DNA from: Limnohabitans sp. MMS-10A-178
Lineage (GTDB): Bacteria > Pseudomonadota > Gammaproteobacteria > Burkholderiales > Burkholderiaceae_C
Direction: 5' to 3'
Assembly (NCBI RefSeq): GCF_003063375.1
Contig: NZ_NERY01000003.1
Location: 62,001 to 126,000, forward strand
Length of the DNA: 64,000 nucleotides
The notes below the pieces were generated by a model, which was not told the origin of the DNA, made no database searches, and worked only from the letters and a program-made list of their open reading frames with translations. Each line of letters starts with the position of its first letter. Positions within the stretch are counted from its first letter, which is position 1. A program made the translations under genes and the position numbers. Of this stretch, positions 54,540-64,000 are shown one piece after another.

Positions 54540-55703
54540 GTGCTTTTGTCTCTTCAGGGAACCTTCCCCTTAGCCATTTTGGCGCTTGCAGACGGCACAG
54601 TCTTTGTCGGCAATTCCATTGGAGCCCCAGGCTCCACAGTGGGCGAGGTGGTTTTCAACACCTCTCTCACTGGCTATCAAGAAATCCTCACAGACCCCAG
54701 CTACTGCCAGCAGATCGTCACCCTCACGTATCCGCACATTGGCAACTACGGCGTCAACCCCGAGGATGTCGAATCCGACAAAGTCCACGCCGCTGGCTTG
54801 ATCATCAAAGATCTGCCCATGGTTGCAAGCAATTTCCGCTCAACCGAAACGCTGTCGGCTTATTTGTCACGCAGTGGCACCGTAGCCATTGCCAACATCG
54901 ATACTCGCAAGCTCACACGCCTTTTGCGCACCCATGGCGCCCAAAACGGCGCCATTGTGGCCCTGGCTGCTGGTCAAGCTGTCACGCCCGAACTTACCGC
55001 CCAAGCGGTGCAAGCTGCCAAAGCCGCGCCAGCCATGACGGGTTTGGATTTGGCTCAAAAAGTCACTGTCTCTGCCGCATACCCTTGGACCGAATCCGAA
55101 TGGAAGCTGGGCAGCGGCTACGGCCAACAAACTGCCCCTCGTTTCCACGTGGTGGCTTACGACTTTGGCGTGAAGAAAAACATTTTGCGCATGCTGGCCG
55201 AGCGCGGCTGCAAAGTCACAGTGGTTCCGGCCAAAACGCCAGCCGCCGAAGTGCTCAAGCACAAGCCCGATGGCATCTTCTTGTCCAACGGCCCTGGCGA
55301 CCCGCAGCCTTGCGACTACGCCATTGCAGCCGCCCAAGAATTGATCGAAACCGGCATTCCAACATTTGGTATTTGCTTGGGTCACCAAATCATGGCCTTG
55401 GCCAGCGGTGCTAAAACTTTCAAAATGAAGTTTGGTCACCATGGTGCCAACCACCCAGTCAAAGACCTCGACTCGGGTCGTGTGTCCATCACCAGTCAAA
55501 ACCACGGTTTTGCGGTGGACGAAAAATCTTTGCCTGCCAACTTGCGCGCTACGCACGTGTCTTTGTTCGACGGCACCTTGCAAGGCTTGGCCCGCACCGA
55601 CAAGCCAGCGTTCTGTTTCCAGGGTCACCCTGAGGCCTCACCGGGCCCTCACGACATTGCCTATCTCTACGATCGCTTCATCAACCTGATGGAGACCAAA
55701 TAA
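54540..55703 (+). CDS. carA: Carbamoyl-phosphate synthase small subunit
   Basis: 387 residues from GTG 54540, eight bases after GGAG; the TTG 42 bases upstream lacks family similarity. The N-terminal domain begins [21 protein letters not shown]; the class I glutaminase has Cys279 in GICLGHQ, and His363 and Glu365 in GHPEASPGP. It supplies ammonia from glutamine to CarB for arginine and pyrimidine synthesis. One base separates it from carB. Confidence 0.96.
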   Translation: MLLSLQGTFPLAILALADGTVFVGNSIGAPGSTVGEVVFNTSLTGYQEILTDPSYCQQIVTLTYPHIGNYGVNPEDVESDKVHAAGLIIKDLPMVASNFRSTETLSAYLSRSGTVAIANIDTRKLTRLLRTHGAQNGAIVALAAGQAVTPELTAQAVQAAKAAPAMTGLDLAQKVTVSAAYPWTESEWKLGSGYGQQTAPRFHVVAYDFGVKKNILRMLAERGCKVTVVPAKTPAAEVLKHKPDGIFLSNGPGDPQPCDYAIAAAQELIETGIPTFGICLGHQIMALASGAKTFKMKFGHHGANHPVKDLDSGRVSITSQNHGFAVDEKSLPANLRATHVSLFDGTLQGLARTDKPAFCFQGHPEASPGPHDIAYLYDRFINLMETK

Positions 55704-55704
55704 C

Positions 55705-58700
55705 ATGCCAAAGCGCTCCGACCTAAAAAGCATTCTCATCATTGGCGCTGGCCCCATCATCATTGGCCAGGCCTGTGAGTTCGACTACTCCGGCGTGCAA
55801 GCTTGTAAAGCTTTGCGCGAAGAGGGCTACAAAGTCATCTTGATCAACAGCAACCCTGCCACGATCATGACCGACCCCGCCACAGCGGATGTCACCTACA
55901 TCGAGCCCATCACATGGCAAACGGTTGAAAAGATCATTGCCAAAGAACGCCCCGATGCCATCCTGCCCACCATGGGTGGCCAAACAGCGCTCAACTGTGC
56001 GCTCGATTTGTGGCACCACGGCGTGCTCGACAAGTACAAAGTGGAGCTCATTGGGGCCACACCCGAAGCCATTGACAAAGCCGAAGACCGCTTGAAGTTC
56101 AAAGACGCCATGACCAAAATTGGTCTGGGCTCAGCTCGCTCAGGCATTGCGCACAGCATGGACGAAGCGTGGGCAGTTCAACGCACAGTGGGTTTCCCCA
56201 CAGTCATTCGTCCCAGCTTTACATTGGGCGGCACAGGCGGCGGTATTGCCTACAACCCTGAAGAATTCGAGACCATTTGCAAGCGCGGCTTGGAAGCGTC
56301 TCCCACCAACGAACTCCTCATTGAAGAGTCACTGCTTGGTTGGAAAGAATACGAGATGGAAGTGGTTCGCGACAAAGCAGACAACTGCATCATTGTTTGC
56401 TCTATCGAAAACTTAGATCCGATGGGCGTGCACACCGGCGATTCCATCACGGTGGCGCCAGCACAAACCCTCACCGACAAAGAATACCAAATCATGCGCA
56501 ATGCCAGCTTGGCTGTGTTGCGTGAAATTGGTGTTGATACGGGTGGCTCTAACGTTCAGTTCTCCATCAATCCTCAAGACGGCCGCATGGTGGTCATTGA
56601 GATGAACCCGCGTGTTTCGCGTTCTTCTGCGTTGGCGTCTAAAGCCACTGGTTTTCCCATTGCCAAAGTGGCAGCCAAATTGGCTGTGGGTTACACGCTC
56701 GATGAGTTGCGCAACGAAATCACGGGCGGTGCTACACCGGCCAGTTTCGAGCCCAGCATCGACTATGTGGTTACCAAAATTCCACGCTTTGCCTTCGAAA
56801 AATTCCCCACCGCCGATAGCCGTCTCACTACTCAGATGAAGTCGGTGGGTGAGGTCATGGCCATGGGCCGCACCTTCCAAGAATCCTTCCAGAAAGCCTT
56901 GCGCGGTTTGGAAGTGGGCGTAGATGGCTTGAACGAAAAAACACAAGACCGCGAAGTTCTCGAAAAAGAACTGGGCGAGCCAGGTCCCGACCGCATTTGG
57001 TATGTGGGCGATGCGTTTGCCATGGGACTGAGTGTGGATGAAGTGTTTGAACTCACCAAAATTGACCGCTGGTTCTTGGTGCAAATTGAAGACATCGTCA
57101 AGATTGAACTTGAACTCGAAACCACCAACCTCAAAGCCATCACAGCCGACGAGTTGCGCGCTTTGAAGAAAAAAGGTTTCTCAGACCGTCGTTTGGCCAA
57201 GTTGCTCAAAACAACAGAGCACGAAGTGCGCGCTCAGCGCCACGCCATGAATGTCCGCCCCGTTTACAAACGGGTGGACACTTGTGCGGCCGAGTTTTCT
57301 ACCGACACCGCCTACATGTATTCCACTTATGAAGATGAGTGCGAAGCAGAACCCACCACCAACAAAAAGATCATGGTCTTGGGTGGCGGCCCGAACCGAA
57401 TTGGTCAGGGCATTGAGTTTGACTACTGCTGTGTGCATGCGGCTTTGGCCATGCGCGAAGACGGTTACGAAACCATCATGGTCAACTGCAACCCCGAAAC
57501 GGTTTCAACCGACTACGACACCTCCGATCGTTTGTATTTCGAGCCCCTTACCTTAGAAGACGTGCTCGAAATTGTCGACAAAGAAAAGCCAACCGGCGTG
57601 ATCGTTCAATACGGTGGCCAAACACCTTTGAAATTGGCCCTCGGTTTGGAAGCCGCTGGTGTGCCCATCATCGGTACCAGCCCCGACATGATTGACGCCG
57701 CTGAAGACCGCGAGCGTTTTCAAAAGTTGTTGCACGAGTTGGGCTTGCGTCAGCCGCCCAACGCCACAGCCCGCACAGAGCCCGAAGCTTTGGAAAAAGC
57801 CGCTGCCTTGGGTTACCCCTTGGTGGTTCGCCCCAGTTACGTGCTGGGTGGTCGGGCCATGGAAATTGTTCACGAGCAACGCGACCTCGAGCGCTACATG
57901 CGCGAAGCGGTCAAGGTCAGCAACGATTCACCCGTGCTGCTCGATCGTTTCTTGAACGATGCCATTGAGTGCGATGTCGATTGTTTGCGCGATCCCGAAG
58001 GCAAAACCTTCATCGGTGGTGTGATGGAGCACATCGAACAAGCGGGCGTGCACAGTGGCGACTCAGCTTGCTCCTTGCCCCCTTACAGCTTGAGTGCTGC
58101 CACCGTAGACGAACTCAAGCGTCAATCAGCGGCCATGGCTGGTGCTCTCAATGTGGTCGGTTTGATGAACGTGCAGTTTGCCATTCAACACGTCGACGGC
58201 AAGGACGTTATTTACGTGCTCGAAGTAAACCCCCGCGCTTCGCGCACGGTGCCTTACGTATCCAAAGCCACTGGCATTCAATTGGCCAAAGTGGCGGCCC
58301 GTTGCATGGCCGGACAAACCCTGGCATCGCAAGGCATTACCAAAGAAGTGACACCCCCATATTTCAGCGTGAAAGAAGCGGTGTTCCCATTTGTCAAATT
58401 CCCTGGCGTTGACACCATCTTGGGCCCAGAAATGAAGTCCACCGGTGAAGTGATGGGCGTAGGAAAAACCTTTGGCGAAGCCTTTGTGAAGAGTCAAATG
58501 GGTGCTGGCACCAAGTTACCCCGTGAAGGCAATGTCTTCTTGACCGTTAAAAATAGCGACAAGCCACGCGCTGTGAAAGTGGCGCGCGATTTGGTGGCCA
58601 TGGGTTTCAAAGTGTTTGCCACCAAGGGCACCGCAGCTGCCATTGCCGCAGAGGGCGTGGCCGTTCAAGCCATCAACAAAGTCACTGAGGGTCGCCCCCA

Positions 58701-58929
58701 CATTGTGGACATGATCAAGAACAATGAAATTGCCTTGGTCATCAATACAGTGGAGGAGCGACGCAATGCCATTGCCGACTCGCGCGCTATCAGAACCTCG
58801 GCGCTCTTGGCGCGAGTGACCACCTTCACTACAATTGCTGGCGCTGAAGCGGCGGTTGAAGGTATGAAATATTTGGACAAACTGGATGTCATTTCTGTTC
58901 AAGAAATGCATGCCATGTTGACCGCCTAA
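55705..58929 (+). CDS. carB: Carbamoyl-phosphate synthase large subunit
   Basis: 1074 residues. Two homologous ATP-grasp halves (start [19 protein letters not shown] and [18 protein letters not shown] at about 557), an oligomerisation domain in between, and a C-terminal MGS-like regulatory domain (from about 935) where UMP, IMP or ornithine bind in other species. It makes carbamoyl phosphate from bicarbonate, ammonia and two ATP. Followed 21 bases later by greA. Confidence 0.97.
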   Translation: MPKRSDLKSILIIGAGPIIIGQACEFDYSGVQACKALREEGYKVILINSNPATIMTDPATADVTYIEPITWQTVEKIIAKERPDAILPTMGGQTALNCALDLWHHGVLDKYKVELIGATPEAIDKAEDRLKFKDAMTKIGLGSARSGIAHSMDEAWAVQRTVGFPTVIRPSFTLGGTGGGIAYNPEEFETICKRGLEASPTNELLIEESLLGWKEYEMEVVRDKADNCIIVCSIENLDPMGVHTGDSITVAPAQTLTDKEYQIMRNASLAVLREIGVDTGGSNVQFSINPQDGRMVVIEMNPRVSRSSALASKATGFPIAKVAAKLAVGYTLDELRNEITGGATPASFEPSIDYVVTKIPRFAFEKFPTADSRLTTQMKSVGEVMAMGRTFQESFQKALRGLEVGVDGLNEKTQDREVLEKELGEPGPDRIWYVGDAFAMGLSVDEVFELTKIDRWFLVQIEDIVKIELELETTNLKAITADELRALKKKGFSDRRLAKLLKTTEHEVRAQRHAMNVRPVYKRVDTCAAEFSTDTAYMYSTYEDECEAEPTTNKKIMVLGGGPNRIGQGIEFDYCCVHAALAMREDGYETIMVNCNPETVSTDYDTSDRLYFEPLTLEDVLEIVDKEKPTGVIVQYGGQTPLKLALGLEAAGVPIIGTSPDMIDAAEDRERFQKLLHELGLRQPPNATARTEPEALEKAAALGYPLVVRPSYVLGGRAMEIVHEQRDLERYMREAVKVSNDSPVLLDRFLNDAIECDVDCLRDPEGKTFIGGVMEHIEQAGVHSGDSACSLPPYSLSAATVDELKRQSAAMAGALNVVGLMNVQFAIQHVDGKDVIYVLEVNPRASRTVPYVSKATGIQLAKVAARCMAGQTLASQGITKEVTPPYFSVKEAVFPFVKFPGVDTILGPEMKSTGEVMGVGKTFGEAFVKSQMGAGTKLPREGNVFLTVKNSDKPRAVKVARDLVAMGFKVFATKGTAAAIAAEGVAVQAINKVTEGRPHIVDMIKNNEIALVINTVEERRNAIADSRAIRTSALLARVTTFTTIAGAEAAVEGMKYLDKLDVISVQEMHAMLTA

Positions 58930-58950
58930 AAGAAACTCGGAGACACCCAC

Positions 58951-59427
58951 GTGGCAACCATTCCCATTACCCTTCGCGGTGCTGAAAAGCTGAAGGCCGA
59001 ACTTCACCAATTGAAAACGGTGGAGCGACCCTCAGTGATCAATGCCATCGCTGAAGCTCGCGCCCAAGGCGATTTGAGCGAGAACGCAGAATACGATGCG
59101 GCCAAAGACCGTCAGGGGTTTGTAGAAGGTCGTATTCAAGAAATTGAAGGCAAACTTTCTGCCGCTCAAGTTATCGATCCCGCTTCAGTAGATGCGGGTG
59201 GCAAAGTGGTGTTTGGCACCACCGTTGAGTTGGAAGAGGAAAGCACCGGTGAGCAGGTCAAGTACCAAATCGTAGGCGAAGACGAAGCCGATCTCAAGTT
59301 GGGTTTGATCAATATCAGCAGCCCCATTGCGCGCGCACTCATTGGCAAGGAAGAGGGCGATGTGGCAGTGGTGCAAGCACCGGGTGGTGAGAAGCGCTAC
59401 GAAATTGTGGCGGTCTCTTACATCTAA
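58951..59427 (+). CDS. greA: Transcription elongation factor GreA
   Basis: 158 residues, exact family length. The coiled-coil N-domain [22 protein letters not shown] and tip acidic motif [13 protein letters not shown] are followed by the FKBP-like C-domain. GreA stimulates RNA polymerase to cleave backtracked transcripts. GTG start with GGAG upstream. Part of the carAB-greA transcript, as in many betaproteobacteria. Confidence 0.97.
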   Translation: MATIPITLRGAEKLKAELHQLKTVERPSVINAIAEARAQGDLSENAEYDAAKDRQGFVEGRIQEIEGKLSAAQVIDPASVDAGGKVVFGTTVELEEESTGEQVKYQIVGEDEADLKLGLINISSPIARALIGKEEGDVAVVQAPGGEKRYEIVAVSYI

Positions 59428-59435
59428 CGCCTTTT

Positions 59436-60176
59436 TTATTCTTTCCAGTGCTCTGCCACCCAGAGTGCTGGTTTGATGAATCTGAATTTTCGATTTCGCT
59501 TGCCAGCCAAAGCGTCGGGTGGATTGCACTCGCCGTGAAAAATCACAATGCGTGCATCTTGTGGAATTTGTGGCGCATTCCAATAGTTGGTGGGCCATGC
59601 GGGAATGCTGTGGTACTTGAAACTGGGGCACCACGCCGCTGGCCAATATGCCAGCTTGCCTTGGCGGTGTAAAAAGTCAGAAAGGTAAGCCTGTTCGTTT
59701 CTGAACTGCTTGCGAATGGTATCGAAGTTATTGCGAAAATATTCCAACACTTCGGGGTGCGCGCCCAATTGATATCGATAAACCGAAGAGTTGCCGGTGA
59801 TGCGCCATGGCCTTTTGTAATCGTGAATGATCATGAAGTCGCCAGGGGCTTCAAAGAAGCCATCCATGTTGCCCACAATGACCACGTCCACATCCAAGAA
59901 CAAAGCGGTGCCACGCAGGCCATGCAGGTCTTGCGCAAATGAGGCCAACTTGGTCCAGCCTCGCTCAGGAATGCCTTGTGGCAAGTCCAAGGGCGGAATA
60001 GGCAAGCACTGAACTTCGCTCCTAATGCCATCGCTGTTGTCGGTAAGGCAAACCATGTTGAACTCACCCGTGAGGTGTCTGCGAACCATGGCATACAAGC
60101 GATTGACATACTCGGGGCCATATTTGGTACCCCACTTCATGCAAATGATGTGACGTTGGCTTGACTGCATGCTCAC
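59436..60176 (-). CDS. Glycosyltransferase-like protein of unknown substrate
   Basis: 246 residues. IICMKWGTKYGPEYVNRLYAMVRRHLTGEF at the start and FLDVDVVIVGNMDGFF with D95 and D97 form a plausible GT-A DxD metal site; CLTDN and YWNAPQIP, IVIFHGECNPP complete a pattern seen in small sugar transferases. No signal or membrane segment. It sits alone between greA and yhbY, genes often adjacent in relatives, so it may be a later insertion. The third codon is also ATG. Substrate and pathway unknown. Confidence 0.65.
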   Translation of the reverse strand: MSMQSSQRHIICMKWGTKYGPEYVNRLYAMVRRHLTGEFNMVCLTDNSDGIRSEVQCLPIPPLDLPQGIPERGWTKLASFAQDLHGLRGTALFLDVDVVIVGNMDGFFEAPGDFMIIHDYKRPWRITGNSSVYRYQLGAHPEVLEYFRNNFDTIRKQFRNEQAYLSDFLHRQGKLAYWPAAWCPSFKYHSIPAWPTNYWNAPQIPQDARIVIFHGECNPPDALAGKRNRKFRFIKPALWVAEHWKE

Positions 60177-60185
60177 GGTAACCCG

Positions 60186-60659
60186 TTAGGCTTGATTGCG
60201 TTTCTTAATGGACTTTTGCTTCACTTTGGCGCGCTTGACTTGACCGCCCGATGTGAGGCGCTGGTTGCCCAAAACACGCAAAGTTTTCACTTCGGGACGC
60301 TGGCCGCCACGGCTGCTGTATTTCAAGACCTTAAAATCGCGGGGTCCGGCCATGCGATCTTCGGAAACGGTTTTTTCCTTTTCAGGCACAGGGCGCCAAA
60401 GCACCAGCAATTTGCCGATGTGCTGAATGGGGGCGGCGCTCAGGTCGTCGGCCAATTGGTTGAACATGGCTTCGCGGGCAACGCGGTCGTCCCCCAGAAC
60501 ACGAATTTTGATCAAACCGTGCGCCTTGAGGGCCGCGTCGGTTTCTTTGACAACGGCAGGCGTGAGGCCATCGTTGCCAACCATGACAACGGGATCGAGG
60601 TGGTGCGCTTCGGCTCTGTGAACCTTGCGTTGGGCGGGAGTCAATTGAATTTGAGGCAT
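60186..60659 (-). CDS. yhbY: CRM-domain (YhbY-type) RNA-binding protein
   Basis: 157 residues from ATG 60659; an upstream open frame overlaps rlmE and is not expected. The YhbY/CRM fold is clear: [49 protein letters not shown] and [10 protein letters not shown] strongly basic C-terminal tail of about 55 residues is added to the usual 97-residue E. coli protein. It associates with pre-50S particles. Divergent from rlmE with 31 bases between starts. Confidence 0.9.
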   Translation of the reverse strand: MPQIQLTPAQRKVHRAEAHHLDPVVMVGNDGLTPAVVKETDAALKAHGLIKIRVLGDDRVAREAMFNQLADDLSAAPIQHIGKLLVLWRPVPEKEKTVSEDRMAGPRDFKVLKYSSRGGQRPEVKTLRVLGNQRLTSGGQVKRAKVKQKSIKKRNQA

Positions 60660-60690
60660 GGCGCTATTATCCCTGCTTGAACGGAAGAGC

Positions 60691-61362
60691 ATGAAAGTAA
60701 AAACCAAAAGTAAAAAAGTCAACAAGTCGTGGTTGAACGACCACGTCAATGACCCCTACGTCAAATTGGCCAAAAAAGAGGGCTACAGGGCGAGGGCTGC
60801 CTACAAATTGAAGGAGATTGACGAAACCTTTGGTCTCATCAAGCCGGGCAATTTGGTGGTCGACTTGGGCTCAGCGCCGGGGGCGTGGAGCCAATATGTG
60901 CGGCGCAGGTTATCGCCTCAGGGAGCAGCAGCCGGCGATTTGAACGGCACCATTCTGGCTGTTGATCTGCTGCCCATGGAGCCCGTGGAGGGCGTTCACT
61001 TCATTCAAGGCGACTTCACGGAAGCAGATGTGTTGGCCCAACTTCAAGCCATTGTGGGCGATCGCCCTGTGGACGTGGTGGTGTCAGACATGGCGCCCAA
61101 CCTGTCGGGCATTGATTCTGTGGATGCCGCTCGTATTTCGCATCTGATTGAATTGGCGGTTGAATTTGCCCAGATGCACCTCAAACCCCAGGGGGCCTTG
61201 GTGGTCAAGGTGTTCCATGGCAGCGGCTACAGCCAGTTGGTGAAGCTCTTCAAGGAGTCTTTCAAGGTGGTCAAGCCCATCAAGCCCAAAGCTTCGCGCG
61301 ACAAATCTTCAGAGCAGTTTTTGGTTGGAATTGAACCCAAAAACAGGCCTGCCTTGCTTTGA
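60691..61362 (+). CDS. rlmE: 23S rRNA 2'-O-ribose U2552 methyltransferase
   Basis: 223 residues from ATG 60691. [19 protein letters not shown] holds the catalytic Lys, [14 protein letters not shown] is the SAM loop, [10 protein letters not shown] the catalytic Asp, and [11 protein letters not shown] the second Lys. RlmE (FtsJ/RrmJ) modifies the A-loop in late 50S assembly. The usual yhbY-rlmE-ftsH order is kept. Confidence 0.95.
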   Translation: MKVKTKSKKVNKSWLNDHVNDPYVKLAKKEGYRARAAYKLKEIDETFGLIKPGNLVVDLGSAPGAWSQYVRRRLSPQGAAAGDLNGTILAVDLLPMEPVEGVHFIQGDFTEADVLAQLQAIVGDRPVDVVVSDMAPNLSGIDSVDAARISHLIELAVEFAQMHLKPQGALVVKVFHGSGYSQLVKLFKESFKVVKPIKPKASRDKSSEQFLVGIEPKNRPALL

Positions 61363-61491
61363 CTGTTGCGATAAAGGCTCTTGAGACCAAATTTCCCTGC
61401 AGATTTAAGGCCAAGTCAAGAAATTTTTAGCCCGATGGGCTTTCAAAAGCCTAGAATGAATACCAATTAGACGTTTAGATGGGAGCTCTTC

Positions 61492-63408
61492 TTGAACAAC
61501 CCCTGGTTTTCCAAGATTGCCGTATGGCTTGTGATTGGCATGGTGCTTTTCACTGTATTCAAACAATTTGACAACCGCTCAAGTGTGGGGTCTGGCTTTA
61601 TGGGTTACTCCGACTTCCTAGAAGAAGTCCGAAGCAACCGCATCAAAACCGCCACCATTCAAGAAGGTCAGGGCGGTACAGAAATTGTGGCTGTCACCAC
61701 AGACGACCGCCGCATCAGAACCACGGCCACTTACCTCGATCGTGGTTTGGTGGGCGACCTCATTGCCAATGGCGTGAAGTTCGACGTCAAGCCTCGCGAA
61801 GAAGGCTCGCTCCTCATGAGCCTGCTGGTCAGCTGGGGCCCCATGCTCTTGCTCATAGGTGTCTGGATTTATTTCATGCGCCAAATGCAGGGCGGTGGCA
61901 AAGGCGGTGCCTTTAGCTTCGGAAAAAGCAAAGCCCGCATGCTTGACGAAAACGCCAATCAAGTTACCTTTGCCGATGTGGCAGGTTGCGACGAAGCCAA
62001 AGAAGAAGTGAAAGAGGTGGTCGACTTCTTGAAAGACCCCCAGCGTTTCCAAAAACTTGGCGGCAGAATTCCCAGAGGCTTGTTGTTGGTAGGCCCACCT
62101 GGTACCGGTAAAACATTGCTGGCCAAGAGCATTGCTGGCGAGGCCAAGGTGCCTTTCTTCAGTATTTCTGGTTCTGATTTCGTAGAAATGTTTGTGGGTG
62201 TGGGTGCTGCCCGTGTTCGCGACATGTTCGAGAACGCCAAGAAAAATGCGCCTTGCATTATTTTCATCGACGAAATCGACGCCGTAGGCCGCCAGCGCGG
62301 TGCTGGCTTGGGCGGCGGCAACGACGAACGCGAGCAAACTCTCAACCAGATGCTGGTCGAGATGGACGGCTTCGAAACCAATTTGGGCGTGATTGTGGTG
62401 GCTGCCACCAACCGTCCCGACATTTTGGATGCCGCTTTGTTGCGCCCAGGTCGTTTCGATCGCCAGGTTTATGTCACATTGCCCGACATTCGCGGCCGCG
62501 AACAAATCTTGGCTGTGCACATGCGCAAAATTCCAATTGGCCAAGACATGAACCCCGGCGTCATTGCCCGCGGTACACCTGGCATGAGCGGTGCCGACTT
62601 GGCCAACTTGTGCAACGAAGCTGCCCTCATGGCAGCTCGCCGCAACGCCCGCGTTGTGGAAATGCAAGACTTCGAAAAAGCCAAAGACAAAATTCTGATG
62701 GGCCCAGAGCGCAAGAGCATGGTCATGCCCGAAGAAGAGCGTCGCAACACGGCTTATCACGAGTCGGGCCACGCCCTCATTGGCAAACTTTTGCCCAAGT
62801 GCGACCCTGTTCACAAGGTCACCATCATTCCTCGCGGCCGTGCCTTGGGTGTCACCATGAGCCTGCCCGAAAAAGACCGCTACAGCTACGACAGCGAATA
62901 CATGTTGAACCAAATCAGCATGTTGTTTGGTGGCCGTATTGCCGAAGAAGTGTTCATGAAGCAAATGACCACGGGTGCCAGCAACGACTTTGAGCGTGCC
63001 ACCCAAATTGCCCGCGACATGGTCATGCGTTATGGCATGACCACGGCCTTGGGCCCCATGGTCTACGCTGAAAACGAAGGCGAAGTGTTCTTGGGTCGTT
63101 CTGTTACCAAGACCACCAACATGTCTGAGTCCACCATGCAAAAGGTTGATTCTGAAGTGCGCCGCATCATCGATGAGCAGTACAACTTGGCGCGTCGTTT
63201 GATTGAAGAAAACAGCGACAAGATGCACGCCATGGCCAAGGCCTTGCTAGAGTGGGAAACCATTGATGTCACGCAGTTGGACGACATCATGGCCGGCCGC
63301 GAACCCAAAGCACCCAAAGATTGGACCCCCCGCATTCCACCTTCCGGCAGCGACGATGCGGGTGCTCCACCTGCCGTCAAAGTAGATCCTGAGCCCAACG
63401 CGGCTTGA
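61492..63408 (+). CDS. ftsH: ATP-dependent zinc metalloprotease FtsH
   Basis: 638 residues. Two membrane segments (about 5-22 and 105-122) flank a periplasmic domain; AAA+ Walker A GPPGTGKT at 201-208, Walker B IIFIDEID, the second region of homology, and zinc site HESGH at 423-427. It degrades membrane and short-lived cytosolic proteins (LpxC and sigma-32 in E. coli). TTG 61492 is preceded by GGGAG and starts exactly at the conserved [15 protein letters not shown]. Confidence 0.97.
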   Translation: MNNPWFSKIAVWLVIGMVLFTVFKQFDNRSSVGSGFMGYSDFLEEVRSNRIKTATIQEGQGGTEIVAVTTDDRRIRTTATYLDRGLVGDLIANGVKFDVKPREEGSLLMSLLVSWGPMLLLIGVWIYFMRQMQGGGKGGAFSFGKSKARMLDENANQVTFADVAGCDEAKEEVKEVVDFLKDPQRFQKLGGRIPRGLLLVGPPGTGKTLLAKSIAGEAKVPFFSISGSDFVEMFVGVGAARVRDMFENAKKNAPCIIFIDEIDAVGRQRGAGLGGGNDEREQTLNQMLVEMDGFETNLGVIVVAATNRPDILDAALLRPGRFDRQVYVTLPDIRGREQILAVHMRKIPIGQDMNPGVIARGTPGMSGADLANLCNEAALMAARRNARVVEMQDFEKAKDKILMGPERKSMVMPEEERRNTAYHESGHALIGKLLPKCDPVHKVTIIPRGRALGVTMSLPEKDRYSYDSEYMLNQISMLFGGRIAEEVFMKQMTTGASNDFERATQIARDMVMRYGMTTALGPMVYAENEGEVFLGRSVTKTTNMSESTMQKVDSEVRRIIDEQYNLARRLIEENSDKMHAMAKALLEWETIDVTQLDDIMAGREPKAPKDWTPRIPPSGSDDAGAPPAVKVDPEPNAA

Positions 63409-63420
63409 TACTAAACACAC

Positions 63421-63448
63421 ACGGGGCTTCGGCCCCGTTGTTCATTTT
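63421..63448 (+). terminator. Terminator after ftsH
   Basis: ACGGGGC pairs with GCCCCGT around a TTCG tetraloop, followed by a T-rich stretch. The very stable UUCG loop supports a real terminator; folP follows eight bases later. Confidence 0.85.
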
Positions 63449-63455
63449 CAAAGCC

Positions 63456-64000
63456 ATGTCCCAGCCCATTTGGCAAACTTCCCGTTTCAAGATTGACTTG
63501 TCTCAACCCAAGGTCATGGCCATCGTCAATCTCACGCCCGACTCATTTTCCGATGGGGGTCGCCACAGTGCGCTGTCCTTGGCGCTTGAAAATGCACAAG
63601 CCCTGTTGGCGCAGGGTGCTGATATTTTGGACATTGGCGGCGAATCTTCACGTCCAGGAGCGGCACCAGTGAGTTTGGAGGAGGAGTTGAGCCGTGTCTT
63701 GCCCTTTTTGCGGGAGGCCGTCACTTGGCATGTTCCCATCTCGATCGACACCTACAAAAGCGAGGTGATGCAAGCCGCATTGGACTTGGGGGTCGACATC
63801 GTCAACGACATTTGGGCATTGCGGCAAGCTGGGTCTAGGCAAGTGGTAGCCCAACATGGCCAATGTGGAGTTTGCTTGATGCACATGCACCGAGACCCCC
63901 AAACCATGCTTGAGCAACCCATGGCGGGCGATGTGCTTGAACCCATTAAAAACTTCTTGTCGCAGCAAGTTTCTGCCTTGATGGATTGTGGTGTGCAAAC
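63456..64000 (+). CDS. folP: Dihydropteroate synthase (3' end outside window)
   Basis: The first 181 residues. VMAIVNLTPDSFSDGG, ADILDIGGESSRPGA, VPISIDTYKSEVMQAAL and IVNDIWALRQ match FolP substrate-binding loops. It joins p-aminobenzoate and 6-hydroxymethyl-dihydropterin diphosphate, and is the sulfonamide target. The start is in a position known from the ftsH-folP-glmM order of betaproteobacteria. The frame remains open at the window edge. Confidence 0.94.
   Translation, partial: MSQPIWQTSRFKIDLSQPKVMAIVNLTPDSFSDGGRHSALSLALENAQALLAQGADILDIGGESSRPGAAPVSLEEELSRVLPFLREAVTWHVPISIDTYKSEVMQAALDLGVDIVNDIWALRQAGSRQVVAQHGQCGVCLMHMHRDPQTMLEQPMAGDVLEPIKNFLSQQVSALMDCGVQ

Noticed and set aside
54867-55628. 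253-codon open frame on the minus strand
   Set aside because: Antisense shadow of carA.
61380-61457. Heat-shock promoter before ftsH
   Set aside because: CTTGAGA at 61380 and a CCC-rich box at 61395 are too close together for a sigma-32 promoter; TAGAAT at 61452 has no good -35.
61618-63228. 536-codon open frame on the minus strand
   Set aside because: Complete antisense shadow of ftsH; His/Val-rich composition and no domain match.

Overview
The window reads as one continuous stretch of chromosome from a betaproteobacterium of the order Burkholderiales, most likely a Comamonadaceae member close to Limnohabitans/Rhodoferax. The basis is the gene content and order (a pyrH-frr-cdsA-dxr-rseP-bamA-skp-lpxD-fabZ-lpxA-lpxB-rnhB envelope cluster, yhbY/rlmE/ftsH/folP, Bug-type TTT receptors, Liv-type ABC transporters, PhaR) and moderate GC. 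The taxon is inferred from protein recognition; no rRNA gene is present.

Layout. 0-12.4 kb is mostly housekeeping: the tail of an aminotransferase, an alpha/beta hydrolase, a Tat-exported PhoD phosphatase, mfd-serB, ispD-ispF, a 3-hydroxybutyrate dehydrogenase, a second hydrolase, relA and tRNA-Val(GAC). 12.4-30.1 kb is an accessory zone divided by at least six copies of one palindromic repeat family built on a GGGGTCA/TGACCCC core. Every copy lies at or within about 30 bp of the 3' end of a gene. The repeats separate a MerR + cytosolic VIT/vWA pair, a Liv-type uptake operon ending in an aldehyde dehydrogenase, a small secreted thermonuclease, a lipoprotein, a membrane-fused spermidine-synthase-like protein, a truncated CzcC/TolC-like remnant, a Lon-N-domain protein, a TTT receptor next to a PdxA-family dehydrogenase, a DMT exporter and a SOUL protein. 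30-40 kb holds a D-aminoacylase-like hydrolase, phaR, rimO, tRNA-Leu(CAG), rnr, an SDR, the NAD(P)HX repair enzyme and an amidase. 40-54 kb is the translation/envelope operon (rpsB, tsf, pyrH, frr, cdsA, dxr, rseP, bamA, skp, lpxD, fabZ, lpxA, lpxB, rnhB, a SpoU-family methyltransferase). 54-64 kb carries carA-carB-greA, a glycosyltransferase-like gene, yhbY divergent from rlmE, ftsH and the start of folP.

How it works together. The 40-54 kb block couples translation factors to outer-membrane assembly (BamA, Skp, RseP), lipid A synthesis (LpxD/A/B, FabZ), phospholipid (CdsA) and isoprenoid (Dxr) synthesis; IspD and IspF at 7-8 kb belong to the same MEP pathway. uppS, which normally lies between frr and cdsA in relatives, is absent from that position. 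BdhA and PhaR indicate polyhydroxybutyrate metabolism. The transporters at 15-29 kb suggest scavenging of small organic acids and possibly aromatic compounds.

Most unusual material: the repeat family with its 3'-end placement and variable tandem outer units; the MerR/VIT-vWA module with a dyad overlapping its promoter; the missing uppS; and a shortened, apparently single-PDZ RseP. No CRISPR array, prophage, integrase or transposase gene was recognised.
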